From Acidimicrobiaceae bacterium (GTDB lineage Bacteria > Actinomycetota > Acidimicrobiia > Acidimicrobiales > Ilumatobacteraceae): a DNA stretch of 7,424 nt. Below are positions 1 to 6,180 of this stretch, in pieces. Location: the NCBI GenBank assembly GCA_020637295.1, contig JACJWF010000032.1:1-7424 (forward strand), in the 5' to 3' direction. Positions within the stretch are counted from its first letter, which is position 1; every line of letters starts with the position of its first letter. The translations under genes were made by a program, and so were the position numbers. Under the pieces are notes generated by a model, which worked only from the letters and a program-made list of their open reading frames with translations, searched no databases and was not told the DNA's origin.

Positions 1-605
1 AGCGGCTTGCCGGGGAAGTTGTTCAGGTAGTTCAGGACGTTCTCGGCCTCTTGCGTGTTGTGGACGGCCACCAGGTTGGCGTCGAAGGTGGGGAAGCTGA
101 ACATGGCCAGCACGGCACCCGTGCGCGGATCCATCACGACCACCGAGCCTTCGCGCCCGGCCAGCGCGTCCGCCGCCACCTTCTGCAGGTCGGAGCGCAG
201 GGTCAGCACCACGCTGCCGGTGTTGTCGCGCCCACCGAAGATGCCCTGCGTCTTCTGGGCGGTGGTGTCGCCCATCAGCACGTCGCTCATCGTCTTCTCC
301 AGCTGGGTGCTGCCGAAGCTGTACGAGTAGTAGCCGGTGATGTTGCTGAAGTAGAGGCCCAGCGGGTATTCGCGCTGGTAGTCGAAGATGCCGTCCGTGC
401 TGGGCACGCTGCGGGCGATGACCTGGCCGTCGGCGGTGACGATCGGGCCGCGGGGCCGGTTGAAGTCGCGGATGGTCTGGCGGTTGTTGTTGGGGTGGGC
501 GTCCAGCGCTTCCTTGCGGGCCACCTGGGTGAGGTTCAGGGCCACGAACACCACGAGGTAGAGGGCCATCAGCGCGGCGACGAGGCGCCGGATGCGGGCG
601 TTCAC
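1..605 (-). CDS. pbpA: Penicillin-binding protein PbpA (class B transpeptidase), N-terminal part, cut by window edge
   Basis: Translating the minus strand from GTG at 605 gives 201 open codons to the left edge. The start overlaps the rodA stop as GTGA, and GGGAGG lies 6 bases upstream (617-612). Residues 6-27 form one membrane anchor. Residues about 49-58 (NRPRGPIVTA) are the usual opening of the PBP dimerisation domain ('RG.I...dG..lA'), and residues 78-112 (REYPLGLYFSNITGYYS onwards) resemble mycobacterial PbpA. Residues 130-201 begin the transpeptidase domain (SVVLTLRSDLQ; GSVVVMDPRTGAVLAMFS). The catalytic SxxK, SxN and KTG motifs would lie beyond the window. The family cross-links peptidoglycan outside the membrane and works with the SEDS polymerase encoded next to it. 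Family and gene order make the call firm; completeness of the gene cannot be judged. Confidence 0.92.
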   Translation of the reverse strand, partial: MNARIRRLVAALMALYLVVFVALNLTQVARKEALDAHPNNNRQTIRDFNRPRGPIVTADGQVIARSVPSTDGIFDYQREYPLGLYFSNITGYYSYSFGSTQLEKTMSDVLMGDTTAQKTQGIFGGRDNTGSVVLTLRSDLQKVAADALAGREGSVVVMDPRTGAVLAMFSFPTFDANLVAVHNTQEAENVLNYLNNFPGKP

Positions 606-1999
606 CGGGCGCCTCCCTGGCTGAGCGCCCGCGCCTCACGGGCGGCCTGCTTGCGCAGGGCGCGGGCTTCCATCCGCTCGCTGAACGTCAGCGAGTCGGG
701 CACGTCGCCCGTGCGCCGGGCGACCGAGTCGCTGAGGCGGATGAGCAGCGCGAGCAGGACGTAGTTGGCCAGCAGGCTGCTGCCGCCGTAGCTCATGAAC
801 GGCAGGGTGATGCCGGTGAGGGGGATCACCCGCAGCACGCCGGCGGTGATGATGAACGCCTGCATGCCGATGATCGTGGTGAGACCGGTGGCCAGCAACT
901 TCTCGAAGGTGCGTTCGGCGCGGATGGCCACGCGCATGCCGGCGCCGATCAGGAGCAGGAAGGCGATCAGGACGGCGGTGGCCCCGATCAGGCCCATCTC
1001 CTCACCGACGGCGGCGAAGATGTAGTCGGTGCTGGCGGCGGGAATCTTGTTGGGGCTACCCATCCCGAGCCCCGTCCCGCCGGTGCCCCCGTTGGCGAAG
1101 GCGAACATGGCCTGGGCGGGCTGGTAGCCCTTGCCCTGGTACTGGCTCCACGGGTCGATCATCACCTGCACGCGGGTGCGGACCACTTCGAAGAGGTTGT
1201 AGGCCACCACGGCCGCGCCGGCGAACAGTGCGATGCCGATCAGCAGGAACAGGGCCCGCTCGGTGGCCACCCACATCATCACGGTGAACAGGGTGAAGAA
1301 CAGCAGGGCCGAGCCGAGGTCCTTCTCCGCCACCATCACCGCGATGGCGAACGCCCACGCCCCGGTGATCGGCAGCAGGTAGCGCATCTGCGGGATGTGC
1401 AGGCGGCCCAGGCGACCGGTGCCGGCAGCGATGAGTTCGCGGTTGTCGGCCAGGTAGGCGGCGAAGAACAGGGCGAGTGCGATCTTGGCGAACTCGCCCG
1501 GCTGGATGTTGACCGGCCCGATGCTGATCCAGATGCGCGCCCCGCCCACGCTGGAGCCGATGCCGGGCACCAGCGGCAGCAGCAGCGAACCGACGCCGAT
1601 GAACAGGAACGTCCACTTGTAGCGGGCCAGGTCGGCAGGCCGCTGCACGAGCGCCAGCGTGATCACGAACGCGACGATGGCGATGAACGTCCAGGTGGTC
1701 TGCTTGGCGGCGCGCTCGTCGTTGAGGCGGGCGATCATCACGTAGCCGATGCCGTTCAGCAGGACGGCCAGCGGGAGGAGCGTGGCATCGGCACCACTGG
1801 CCATGATCCGCACGGCGATGTGGGCGGCCACCAACAGGCCCAGCAGGGCGATGAGGAACGGGATGATGGTGGCCGGCATCGTGGAGTTCTTGCCCAGCGC
1901 GGCCAGCACGTAGGCCACGCCGGTGATGCCGGCAGCCATCACCACCAGCCCGAGTTCGGAGTTCCGCCGGGCGGCGGCCAGCGGCGACGACTGGGCCAC
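602..1999 (-). CDS. rodA: SEDS-family peptidoglycan glycosyltransferase RodA/FtsW
   Basis: 465 residues from GTG at 1999, two bases after the pstP stop. The open frame extends upstream to 2230, but that part is a His-rich antisense-like shadow of pstP, so the internal GTG is preferred; a G-run lies just upstream. The protein is strongly hydrophobic with about ten membrane segments. SEDS hallmarks are GARIWISIGPVNIQPGEFAK (154-172), EKDLGSALLF (225-234), a GGTGGTGLGMG loop (304-314), TDYIFAAVGEEMG (324-336) with the Asp (325) matching the residue known to be essential in RodA proteins, and the signature LPFMSYGGSSLLANY (399-413). A charged cytoplasmic tail of about 40 residues follows. SEDS proteins polymerise glycan strands from lipid II and pair with a class B PBP. 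Operon position beside pbpA and fha/pstP favours RodA over FtsW. The length is close to mycobacterial RodA. Confidence 0.93.
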   Translation of the reverse strand: MAQSSPLAAARRNSELGLVVMAAGITGVAYVLAALGKNSTMPATIIPFLIALLGLLVAAHIAVRIMASGADATLLPLAVLLNGIGYVMIARLNDERAAKQTTWTFIAIVAFVITLALVQRPADLARYKWTFLFIGVGSLLLPLVPGIGSSVGGARIWISIGPVNIQPGEFAKIALALFFAAYLADNRELIAAGTGRLGRLHIPQMRYLLPITGAWAFAIAVMVAEKDLGSALLFFTLFTVMMWVATERALFLLIGIALFAGAAVVAYNLFEVVRTRVQVMIDPWSQYQGKGYQPAQAMFAFANGGTGGTGLGMGSPNKIPAASTDYIFAAVGEEMGLIGATAVLIAFLLLIGAGMRVAIRAERTFEKLLATGLTTIIGMQAFIITAGVLRVIPLTGITLPFMSYGGSSLLANYVLLALLIRLSDSVARRTGDVPDSLTFSERMEARALRKQAAREARALSQGGAR

Positions 2000-2001
2000 G
2001 G

Positions 2002-3228
2002 CTAACCCCCCGATCCGGGTGTGGACGTGCTGCCGACCGGCGCACTGGTGGCGGGCGAGGTGGCCGGCACGGTCTCGGGCACCGTGGTGGACGTGGTGGA
2101 CGTGGTGGACGTGGTGGACGTGGTGGTGGAGGGCGTGGGGTCGCTCTCGTTGTGGCGCACCACCAGGAACAGCACCACCGTGAGCGTGACGATGACACCC
2201 AATCCGATGAGGAACAGCAGCCAGCCCCACGGAGCGCGGCGCGGCGCCGGGCCGGCGGCCGGCATCGGGGCGGACGCCTCCGTGGCAGACAGTTGCATGG
2301 TGCGGTCGGGGGCGGGGCCGGCAGCACGGGGCGGCAGACTCGGCAGGGTCGCACCGTCCGCCGGGGCGTCGTCGCCCGCCGTGCCGGCCTCGGCGTCGAT
2401 CAGGTGGGGCTGGTCGGCATAGTCCCCGTCGCGGTCGAGATCCAGCACCAGTTCGGCGGTGGCAGTGGTGGGGTCCTCCCCGTCCAGCACGTCGATGACC
2501 ACCACGGTGACGTTGTCGCGCCCACCGCTGGCGTTGGCCGCGGCCACCAGTGCCTCCGCTGCCTCCTGCGGCTGGGCGTTGGCGGTGAGGATCGCGGCGA
2601 TCTCATCGTCCTCCACCTCGTCCACCAGGCCGTCGCTGCACAGCACGTAGCGGTCGCCCTTCACCAGGCCGTGCACCCAGGTGTCCACCTTCACCGTGGG
2701 TTCGATGCCGAGGGCACGGGTGACGATGTTGCGGCGCGGGTGGCTGCGGGCTTCCGCTTCGGTGATGTGCCCAGTGCTCACCAGTTCCTGCACATAGCTG
2801 TGGTCGACGGTGACCCGCCGCAGCCGGCCGGAGCGGTAGACGTAGGTGCGGCTGTCGCCCACGTTGGCCACCACCAGGCGGCCGGGCCCGCCATCAGGGC
2901 CGGGCATCGCCGCCACCGCGGTGAGCGTGGTGCCCATGCCACGCTGATCGGGGTTGGTGTGGGCTCCCTGGAAGATGGCGGCATTGGCCTCCACCACCGC
3001 GGCCACCACCAGGTCCACGCTGGCCGCGCCGCTGCGCAGGCGGTCGCGCAGGGTGGTGGCGGCGATCTCGCTGGCCACCTCGCCGGCCTGATGGCCGCCC
3101 ATGCCGTCGGCCACGCCGAACACCATCGGTTCGGCGACGAAGTTGTCCTCGTTCTCGGCGCGCACCCGCCCCGGGTGGGTGGCGGCACCCCAGGCGAGCA
3201 CCGGCGGTCGAACAGGTTCGTCGGTCAC
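2002..3228 (-). CDS. pstP: Membrane-anchored PP2C-type Ser/Thr phosphatase PstP
   Basis: 408 residues from GTG at 3228, with GAGG a few bases upstream, 25 bp after the fhaB stop. Residues 10-247 are a PP2C/PPM domain with the metal-binding acidic residues in place: ENED (Asp28), VADGMGGH (Asp41), CSDGL (Asp199) and GGRDNV (Asp238); ANVGDSR (121-127) is also typical. A Pro/Ala/Asp-rich juxtamembrane linker (about 250-332) leads to one membrane segment (about 333-358) and an outer tail of about 50 residues made mostly of Ser, Thr and Pro, including Ser-Thr-Thr repeats. The family reverses phosphorylation by PknA/PknB-type kinases on cell-wall and division proteins. Its placement between the FHA genes and rodA/pbpA is the classic actinobacterial arrangement. 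The catalytic domain looks intact; the tail is low complexity and of unknown use. Confidence 0.94.
   Translation of the reverse strand: MTDEPVRPPVLAWGAATHPGRVRAENEDNFVAEPMVFGVADGMGGHQAGEVASEIAATTLRDRLRSGAASVDLVVAAVVEANAAIFQGAHTNPDQRGMGTTLTAVAAMPGPDGGPGRLVVANVGDSRTYVYRSGRLRRVTVDHSYVQELVSTGHITEAEARSHPRRNIVTRALGIEPTVKVDTWVHGLVKGDRYVLCSDGLVDEVEDDEIAAILTANAQPQEAAEALVAAANASGGRDNVTVVVIDVLDGEDPTTATAELVLDLDRDGDYADQPHLIDAEAGTAGDDAPADGATLPSLPPRAAGPAPDRTMQLSATEASAPMPAAGPAPRRAPWGWLLFLIGLGVIVTLTVVLFLVVRHNESDPTPSTTTSTTSTTSTTSTTVPETVPATSPATSAPVGSTSTPGSGG
2083..2127. repeat. 9-bp tandem repeat inside pstP
   Basis: Four perfect copies of cgtggtgga (2083-2118) are followed by a fifth differing in the last base (2119-2127). 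Read on the minus strand in the pstP frame each unit encodes Ser-Thr-Thr in the outer tail. Unit length is a multiple of three, so gain or loss of units changes tail length without shifting the frame. Confidence 0.95.
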
Positions 3229-3253
3229 AAGGCCCTCACAGCGCGCGCAGTCC

Positions 3254-3787
3254 TCACTGCGCCTCGAAGATCGTGTTGCCGACCTGCACCCGGTCGCCCT
3301 GGACCAGCGCGGTCGGGGCGGTGACGCGACCGCCGTTGAGATGGGTGCCGTTGGTGCTGCCGAGGTCTTCCACCCAGACCCCGCCGTCCTGGGTGAAGAC
3401 CCGGGCGTGCAGCTGGCTGGCGAAGGTGTCGTCCGGCAGCCCGATGGAGCAGCTCGGTGCCCGGCCCAGCGTGATCTCCACGCCGATCGGGTAGGCGGAG
3501 CCCTTGCGCACGCGGGGCTGCAGCACCACCAGGCGGGTGGGCACGCCTCGCTTGGCCCGGTGCTTGGGCGGCGGGCCGGCGGCCGCCGCCGGGCGGGCGG
3601 CTACCGCCGTCGGGTCGGGGGCGGGGCCACCGCGGCCGGCAGCCGTGCCGGCCTGCTGGCGGGGGGTGGGCTGGCCGACACGGGGGCCGCGCACTTCGCT
3701 CCACACCGCCCAGAGGACCCGCGCGAAGAAGAGGTAGATCAGCGCCAGGAGCGCGTAGTTGAGGATGTTGAGCTGGGCCTCGCTCAC
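3254..3787 (-). CDS. fhaB: FHA-domain protein FhaB (FipA-like), N-terminally membrane anchored
   Basis: 177 residues from GTG at 3787, which overlaps the fhaA stop by 4 bp (GTGA); GAGG lies just upstream. Residues 8-28 are a single hydrophobic membrane segment. A Pro/Ala/Gly-rich linker runs to about residue 85, and a C-terminal FHA domain occupies about 86-177. The phospho-threonine-binding residues are visible: Arg109 (ITLGR), Ser124 and His127 (ASQLHAR), and Asn146 in EDLGSTNGTHLNG. FHA domains bind phospho-Thr peptides, so this protein probably recruits kinase substrates at the membrane. The relative in Mycobacterium (Rv0019c) is of similar size and plan. The stop is 25 bp before pstP, consistent with one transcript. 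Confidence 0.92.
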   Translation of the reverse strand: MSEAQLNILNYALLALIYLFFARVLWAVWSEVRGPRVGQPTPRQQAGTAAGRGGPAPDPTAVAARPAAAAGPPPKHRAKRGVPTRLVVLQPRVRKGSAYPIGVEITLGRAPSCSIGLPDDTFASQLHARVFTQDGGVWVEDLGSTNGTHLNGGRVTAPTALVQGDRVQVGNTIFEAQ

Positions 3788-4446
3788 GACGCCTCGAAGC
3801 GCAGGTGGGTGGAGCCCACGCTGATGATGTCCTCATCGCTCAGCACGTGCTCCCCCTGGATGCGCAGGCCGTTCACCTTCGTGCCGTTGGTGCTGCCACT
3901 GTCCACCACCACGAACGCCGAGCCGACCGCGTGGATCTCGCAGTGGCGACGGCTGACGTTGGCGTCGTTGAGCGGGATGGTGCACTCCGGCAGGCGGCCG
4001 ACGGACACGGCCCGCTGGCCGATCTCCACCCGCTCGCCGCTGGGCAGCACCAGGGCGCCCGCACCGGACCCACCGCCACCTTCCTTCATCCGGCTGGTGA
4101 CCGTGAACCGGCCGGCCTTCAGCGCGTTGTCCACCACCATCTCCACCGCCACCGGGCCCATGAAGTGGTAGCCCTCGGCGCGGGCGTACTCCCGCGCCGT
4201 CTCGGCCAGTTCGGCCACCAGCGCCTCGTCGATGTCGGCGAAGCCGGCGTGGTCGCGGGGGCTGAGGGTGAAGAGGAACACGTTGGGCACGATGCGCCGG
4301 CCACGCACGTCCACGCTGCGGTGGTCGTCCATCTCGCGCAGCAGGCGACGACCCAGTTCGACCGGACGGATGGTGGCACGCGACCCGCGAGAGAACACGC
4401 CCGTGACCATACGCTCCAATCCCTGCTCGAACGACTGCAAACCCAT
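3784..4446 (-). CDS. fhaA: FhaA: DUF3662 plus FHA-domain protein, short form
   Basis: 220 residues from ATG at 4446. The upstream extension of the frame to 4761 overlaps the glycosyltransferase gene in another frame and lacks homology, so it is rejected. Residues 1-118 form the DUF3662/FhaA N-terminal domain (MGLQSFEQGLERMVTGVF; RPVELGRRLLREMDD; IVPNVFLFTLSPRD). A Gly-rich linker (about 120-130) leads to the FHA domain at about 131-220, with Arg151 (SVGR), SRRH (165-168) and SGSTNGTKVNG (183-193). In mycobacteria FhaA binds phosphorylated partners of the cell-wall synthesis machinery, including the pseudokinase domain of MviN, and is far longer (about 530 residues) because of a long disordered linker. 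That linker is nearly absent here. No Shine-Dalgarno sequence is visible before the ATG. It is probably the first gene of the operon. Confidence 0.93.
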   Translation of the reverse strand: MGLQSFEQGLERMVTGVFSRGSRATIRPVELGRRLLREMDDHRSVDVRGRRIVPNVFLFTLSPRDHAGFADIDEALVAELAETAREYARAEGYHFMGPVAVEMVVDNALKAGRFTVTSRMKEGGGGSGAGALVLPSGERVEIGQRAVSVGRLPECTIPLNDANVSRRHCEIHAVGSAFVVVDSGSTNGTKVNGLRIQGEHVLSDEDIISVGSTHLRFEAS

Positions 4447-4454
4447 TTGCGGCA

Positions 4455-4460
4455 AGGCTA
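4455..4460 (-). promoter_or_regulatory. Candidate -10 element for fhaA, possibly leaderless
   Basis: On the minus strand TAGCCT (TAnnnT type) ends 8 bases before the fhaA ATG. Transcription would then begin at or within two or three bases of the start codon. No Shine-Dalgarno sequence is seen, which fits a leaderless mRNA. No convincing -35 was found 16-18 bases upstream, where the DNA is a run of C and G. Confidence 0.35.
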
Positions 4461-4537
4461 GTGGCGGTGGGACCGTGCCGGGGGTGCGCCCGGGCCAGCG
4501 GGCCGAGGGTTCGGCGGTCGGCGGTCGGCAGGAGGGG

Positions 4538-5431
4538 CTACTCGAGGCGAGCGTGGCTGCGGCCGGCAGATCGGGTGACCACGCCGGTGGCCTGCCCGGC
4601 GCCGTGGCAGCCGAGCAGCAGGGCCACACAGGCGACGAATGCGACGGTGGGGCGGGAGCCGCTGGATCGGCGGCGGGCCGCCAGCGTCTGGCGCCACACG
4701 CGGGCCAGTTCCTGGCGGATGCGGCGGGTGTGGTGGGTGCGAGCCGCGCAGGCGGCGCCATAGGCCCGGCCGGAGTGGAAGTTCAGCGGGAGGGCGCGCC
4801 ACGTCACGTACTGGGCATGCACCGGTGCCGGCAGTTGCACCATCTGCAGCCGCGGGCTGGCGGCCACCTGTTGCAGCGTGGCGTACTCGAAGTCGCCCGG
4901 CGCGGGGTCCGGCGGCAGGAACGAGCGCCGCAGGGACACCATGCCGGGCACGGGTGACCGATCGTGGGGTACCTCGGTGGTGGCCATGAACGGCCCGAAC
5001 GTGATGGTGAACAGGGCCTGCTCGATCAAGCTGGCGTCGGGGTCGCAGCGCACGTCGTACAGCAAGGCGTCGGCGTCCGGGTGGGAGGCCCACTCCCGCA
5101 CCAAGCCGGTCAGCCACCCGGTGGGCACCCCCACGTGGTCCTCGAGGACCGTGACGATGTCGCCCGTGGCGGCCGCCAGCCCGCGGGCGCGTGCCGTGTA
5201 CAGGTCGCCCCCGGGGTCGTGGACGACGGTGACACCGGGCGGGAAGTCGGGCACGGCGTCGGTGCCGGCGCCGCAGACCACCACCTGCACACCCAGCGCC
5301 TGGGCCTCGGGCAGGATCGGCCGCACCACCTCGGCCACGTGCGCCCACCGCTGGTTCGTGGGCACGACCACGGACACGCGAGATCCCGCCGGGGTGCCCA
5401 CCCCGGACAGCACGGAGTCCGCCCTTGCCAT
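4538..5431 (-). CDS. GT2-like glycosyltransferase with C-terminal hydrophobic segment
   Basis: 297 residues from ATG at 5431. The frame is open further up to 5587, but that part reads antisense through the tRNA and cannot be coding. The N-terminus has the GT-A pattern: RVSVVVPTNQR (18-28), VQVVVCGAG (48-56), LYTARARGLAAATGDIVTVLEDH (78-99) followed by GVPTGWL. The E-D-H at 97-99 sits where GT2 enzymes carry the nucleotide-sugar/metal motif. The region about 120-225 is less clear (DALLYDVR; a PGMVSLRRSF acceptor-like segment). Residues about 262-280 are hydrophobic (TVAFVACVALLLG) and may be a membrane anchor. Substrate and product are unknown. It ends 91 bp before fhaA on the same strand, so read-through into the operon is possible. 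The family call is fairly sure; any link to peptidoglycan or another surface glycan is only suggested by position. Confidence 0.75.
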   Translation of the reverse strand: MARADSVLSGVGTPAGSRVSVVVPTNQRWAHVAEVVRPILPEAQALGVQVVVCGAGTDAVPDFPPGVTVVHDPGGDLYTARARGLAAATGDIVTVLEDHVGVPTGWLTGLVREWASHPDADALLYDVRCDPDASLIEQALFTITFGPFMATTEVPHDRSPVPGMVSLRRSFLPPDPAPGDFEYATLQQVAASPRLQMVQLPAPVHAQYVTWRALPLNFHSGRAYGAACAARTHHTRRIRQELARVWRQTLAARRRSSGSRPTVAFVACVALLLGCHGAGQATGVVTRSAGRSHARLE

Positions 5432-5439
5432 CGCCGGAA

Positions 5440-5468
5440 ACCGTAGGGGTGGAATCCGTGTTGGGCAA
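5440..5468 (-). promoter_or_regulatory. Candidate promoter of the glycosyltransferase gene
   Basis: Minus strand: TTGCCC (5468-5463), a 17-base spacer, then TACGGT (5445-5440), which ends 8 bases before the ATG at 5431. The -10 is of the TAnnnT type and the -35 matches TTGACA at four of six positions. No Shine-Dalgarno sequence is obvious, so the message may be leaderless. Confidence 0.45.
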
Positions 5469-5490
5469 GTAGTTCGCGCGTTGGTAGTCT
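5461..5490 (+). promoter_or_regulatory. Candidate promoter of tRNA-Leu
   Basis: Plus strand: TTGGGC (5461-5466), an 18-base spacer, then TAGTCT (5485-5490). The predicted start lies about 7 bases before the tRNA. The -35 hexamer overlaps the -35 of the divergent glycosyltransferase promoter in the quasi-palindrome ttgggcaa. Confidence 0.42.
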
Positions 5491-5503
5491 CTGCCTTCCA
5501 CTC

Positions 5504-5586
5504 GGGCGAGTGGCGGAATGGCAGACGCGCTGGCTTCAGGTGCCAGTGAGGGTTACCTCGTGGGGGTTCAAGTCCCCCCTCGCCCA
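5504..5586 (+). tRNA. tRNA-Leu (anticodon CAG)
   Basis: A complete cloverleaf of 83 bases. The acceptor stem is GGGCGAG (5504-5510) with CTCGCCC (5579-5585) and discriminator A at 5586; CCA is not encoded. The anticodon stem CTGGC/GCCAG (5530-5534/5542-5546) closes the loop TTCAGGT, with CAG at 5537-5539, which reads CUG codons. A long variable arm with a GAGG/CCTC stem (about 5548-5558) marks the class II tRNAs. The T arm is GGGGG-TTCAAGT-CCCCC (5562-5578). As I recall, a tRNA-Leu also lies next to fhaA in Mycobacterium. Confidence 0.97.
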
Positions 5587-5589
5587 CTG

Positions 5590-5617
5590 AAAGACCCCAG
5601 CTCGGCTGGGGTCTTTT
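5590..5617 (+). terminator. Rho-independent terminator of tRNA-Leu
   Basis: AAAGACCCCAGC (5590-5601) and GCTGGGGTCTTT (5605-5616) form a perfect 12-bp stem with loop TCG and a short T run. It starts four bases after the tRNA. Confidence 0.93.
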
Positions 5618-5821
5618 CGCGTCGGAGGACCCCGACTTCTACCGGAGTTCTACCGAAGGCTTCGCAGAGGGACGGGACTCGCCACGAGCATCGCCTCCGG
5701 CGGGCTCAACACCGACCGCGGGCGATCCCAGCGTCGCTGTCGTTCATTCGGGTGTAGTCGAACGTCGTGAATCTCCCTGGGATGGTTGGAGGCTCCTGAC
5801 CTTGGAAACGAGGATGGAGTC
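5618..5821. other. Gene-free stretch between tRNA terminator and IS3 orfA
   Basis: No convincing coding frame or RNA gene was found. TTCTACCG occurs twice 11 bp apart (5637-5644 and 5648-5655). The left end of the IS3 element must lie in here; TGTAGTCGAACG starting at 5753 is a possible terminus, since IS3 ends begin with TG, but its inverted partner is outside the window. Confidence 0.4.
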
Positions 5822-6135
5822 ATGCCACACGAGATGTCGCCTGGGAAGCCAACGACGCGTCGCTATAGCGAGGCGGAGAAGGAGCGAGCGGTTCGGGCGG
5901 TGCGTCAGCTTCGCAAGGAGCTGGGCACCGATCACGGGACGGTGAAGCGGGTCGCCGATCAGCTCGGTGTCGGTCCGGAGACGCTGCGCGGCTGGGTGCG
6001 CCAGGCTGAGATCGATGCCGGGGTGAAGCCCGGGGTCACGTCGGTGGAGGCTGAGCGGGTCCGCCAGTTGGAGCAGGAGAACCGTGAGCTGCGCCGGGCG
6101 AACGAGATCTTGCGGAGGGCCTCGGCTTTCTTCGC
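5753..6135 (+). mobile_element. IS3-family insertion sequence, left part, interrupted by IS110 element
   Basis: This segment holds the 5' non-coding end and most of orfA of an IS3-family element. Homology to OrfA stops at the conserved SAFFA motif, where the IS110-type left end begins. OrfB with the DDE catalytic domain is absent from the window and, if the element is otherwise complete, should resume beyond position 7424. The left boundary at 5753 is a guess. Confidence 0.55.
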
Positions 6136-6151
6136 GTTTGTGTCATCGTGA
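5822..6151 (+). pseudogene. IS3-family transposase OrfA, 3' end replaced by IS110 insertion
   Basis: Start ATG at 5822 with AGGA 7 bases upstream; an in-frame TTG at 5786 has no support. Residues about 14-70 are the helix-turn-helix domain (RRYSEAEKERAVRAVRQL; VADQLGVGPETLRGWVRQAEIDAG). Residues about 78-100 form the leucine-zipper region (VRQLEQENRELRRANEILRR). OrfA proteins of this kind usually run on past (K/R)ASAFFA; here residues 1-105 end in ASAFFA and then read FVSS and stop (TGA 6149-6151), inside the IS110 left end. In IS3 elements OrfA binds the ends and is fused to OrfB by frameshifting. Without OrfB no transposase can be made from this copy, though the truncated OrfA could still be expressed as a DNA-binding fragment. 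Confidence 0.85.
6133..6141 (+). other. IS110 left end: GC core plus right-donor sequence
   Basis: CGCGTTTGT at 6133-6141 is exactly complementary to 6283-6291 in the 3' side of the proposed donor loop. The GC at 6134-6135 is taken as the core because GC also closes the right-end match. The first C is then an IS3 base. Confidence 0.55.
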
Positions 6152-6180
6152 GCGTGCCCGGTGGGGTTCGCTCGTTTTTT
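6150..6180 (+). other. 5' hairpin followed by six T, terminator-like
   Basis: GAGCG (6150-6154) pairs with CGCTC (6169-6173), and inside it CCC pairs with GGG around a GGTG loop. TTTTTT follows at 6175-6180. It could be the 5' stem-loop of the bridge RNA, or an intrinsic terminator that stops transcription entering from outside the element. Confidence 0.55.

Noticed and set aside
2000..2230. Upstream extension of the rodA frame, His-Val rich
   Set aside because: It is the 9-bp repeat and membrane segment of pstP read in another frame on the same strand.
2152..3324. Long plus-strand open frame opposite pstP
   Set aside because: It is His/Gly/Val-rich antisense reading of a conserved gene, a normal artefact of high GC.
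4511..4529. Short tcggcgg tandem repeat before fhaA
   Set aside because: Under three copies in GC-rich DNA; no evidence for an operator.
5432..5587. Upstream extension of the glycosyltransferase frame
   Set aside because: It reads antisense through the tRNA-Leu gene and the promoter region; the ATG at 5431 begins the recognisable domain.
5637..5655. TTCTACCG direct repeat, 11-bp period
   Set aside because: Only two copies and no nearby regulator or promoter; could be chance.
5504..5753. tRNA-Leu as an integrase attachment site for an island
   Set aside because: No repeat of the tRNA 3' end and no tyrosine or serine integrase was found downstream in the window.
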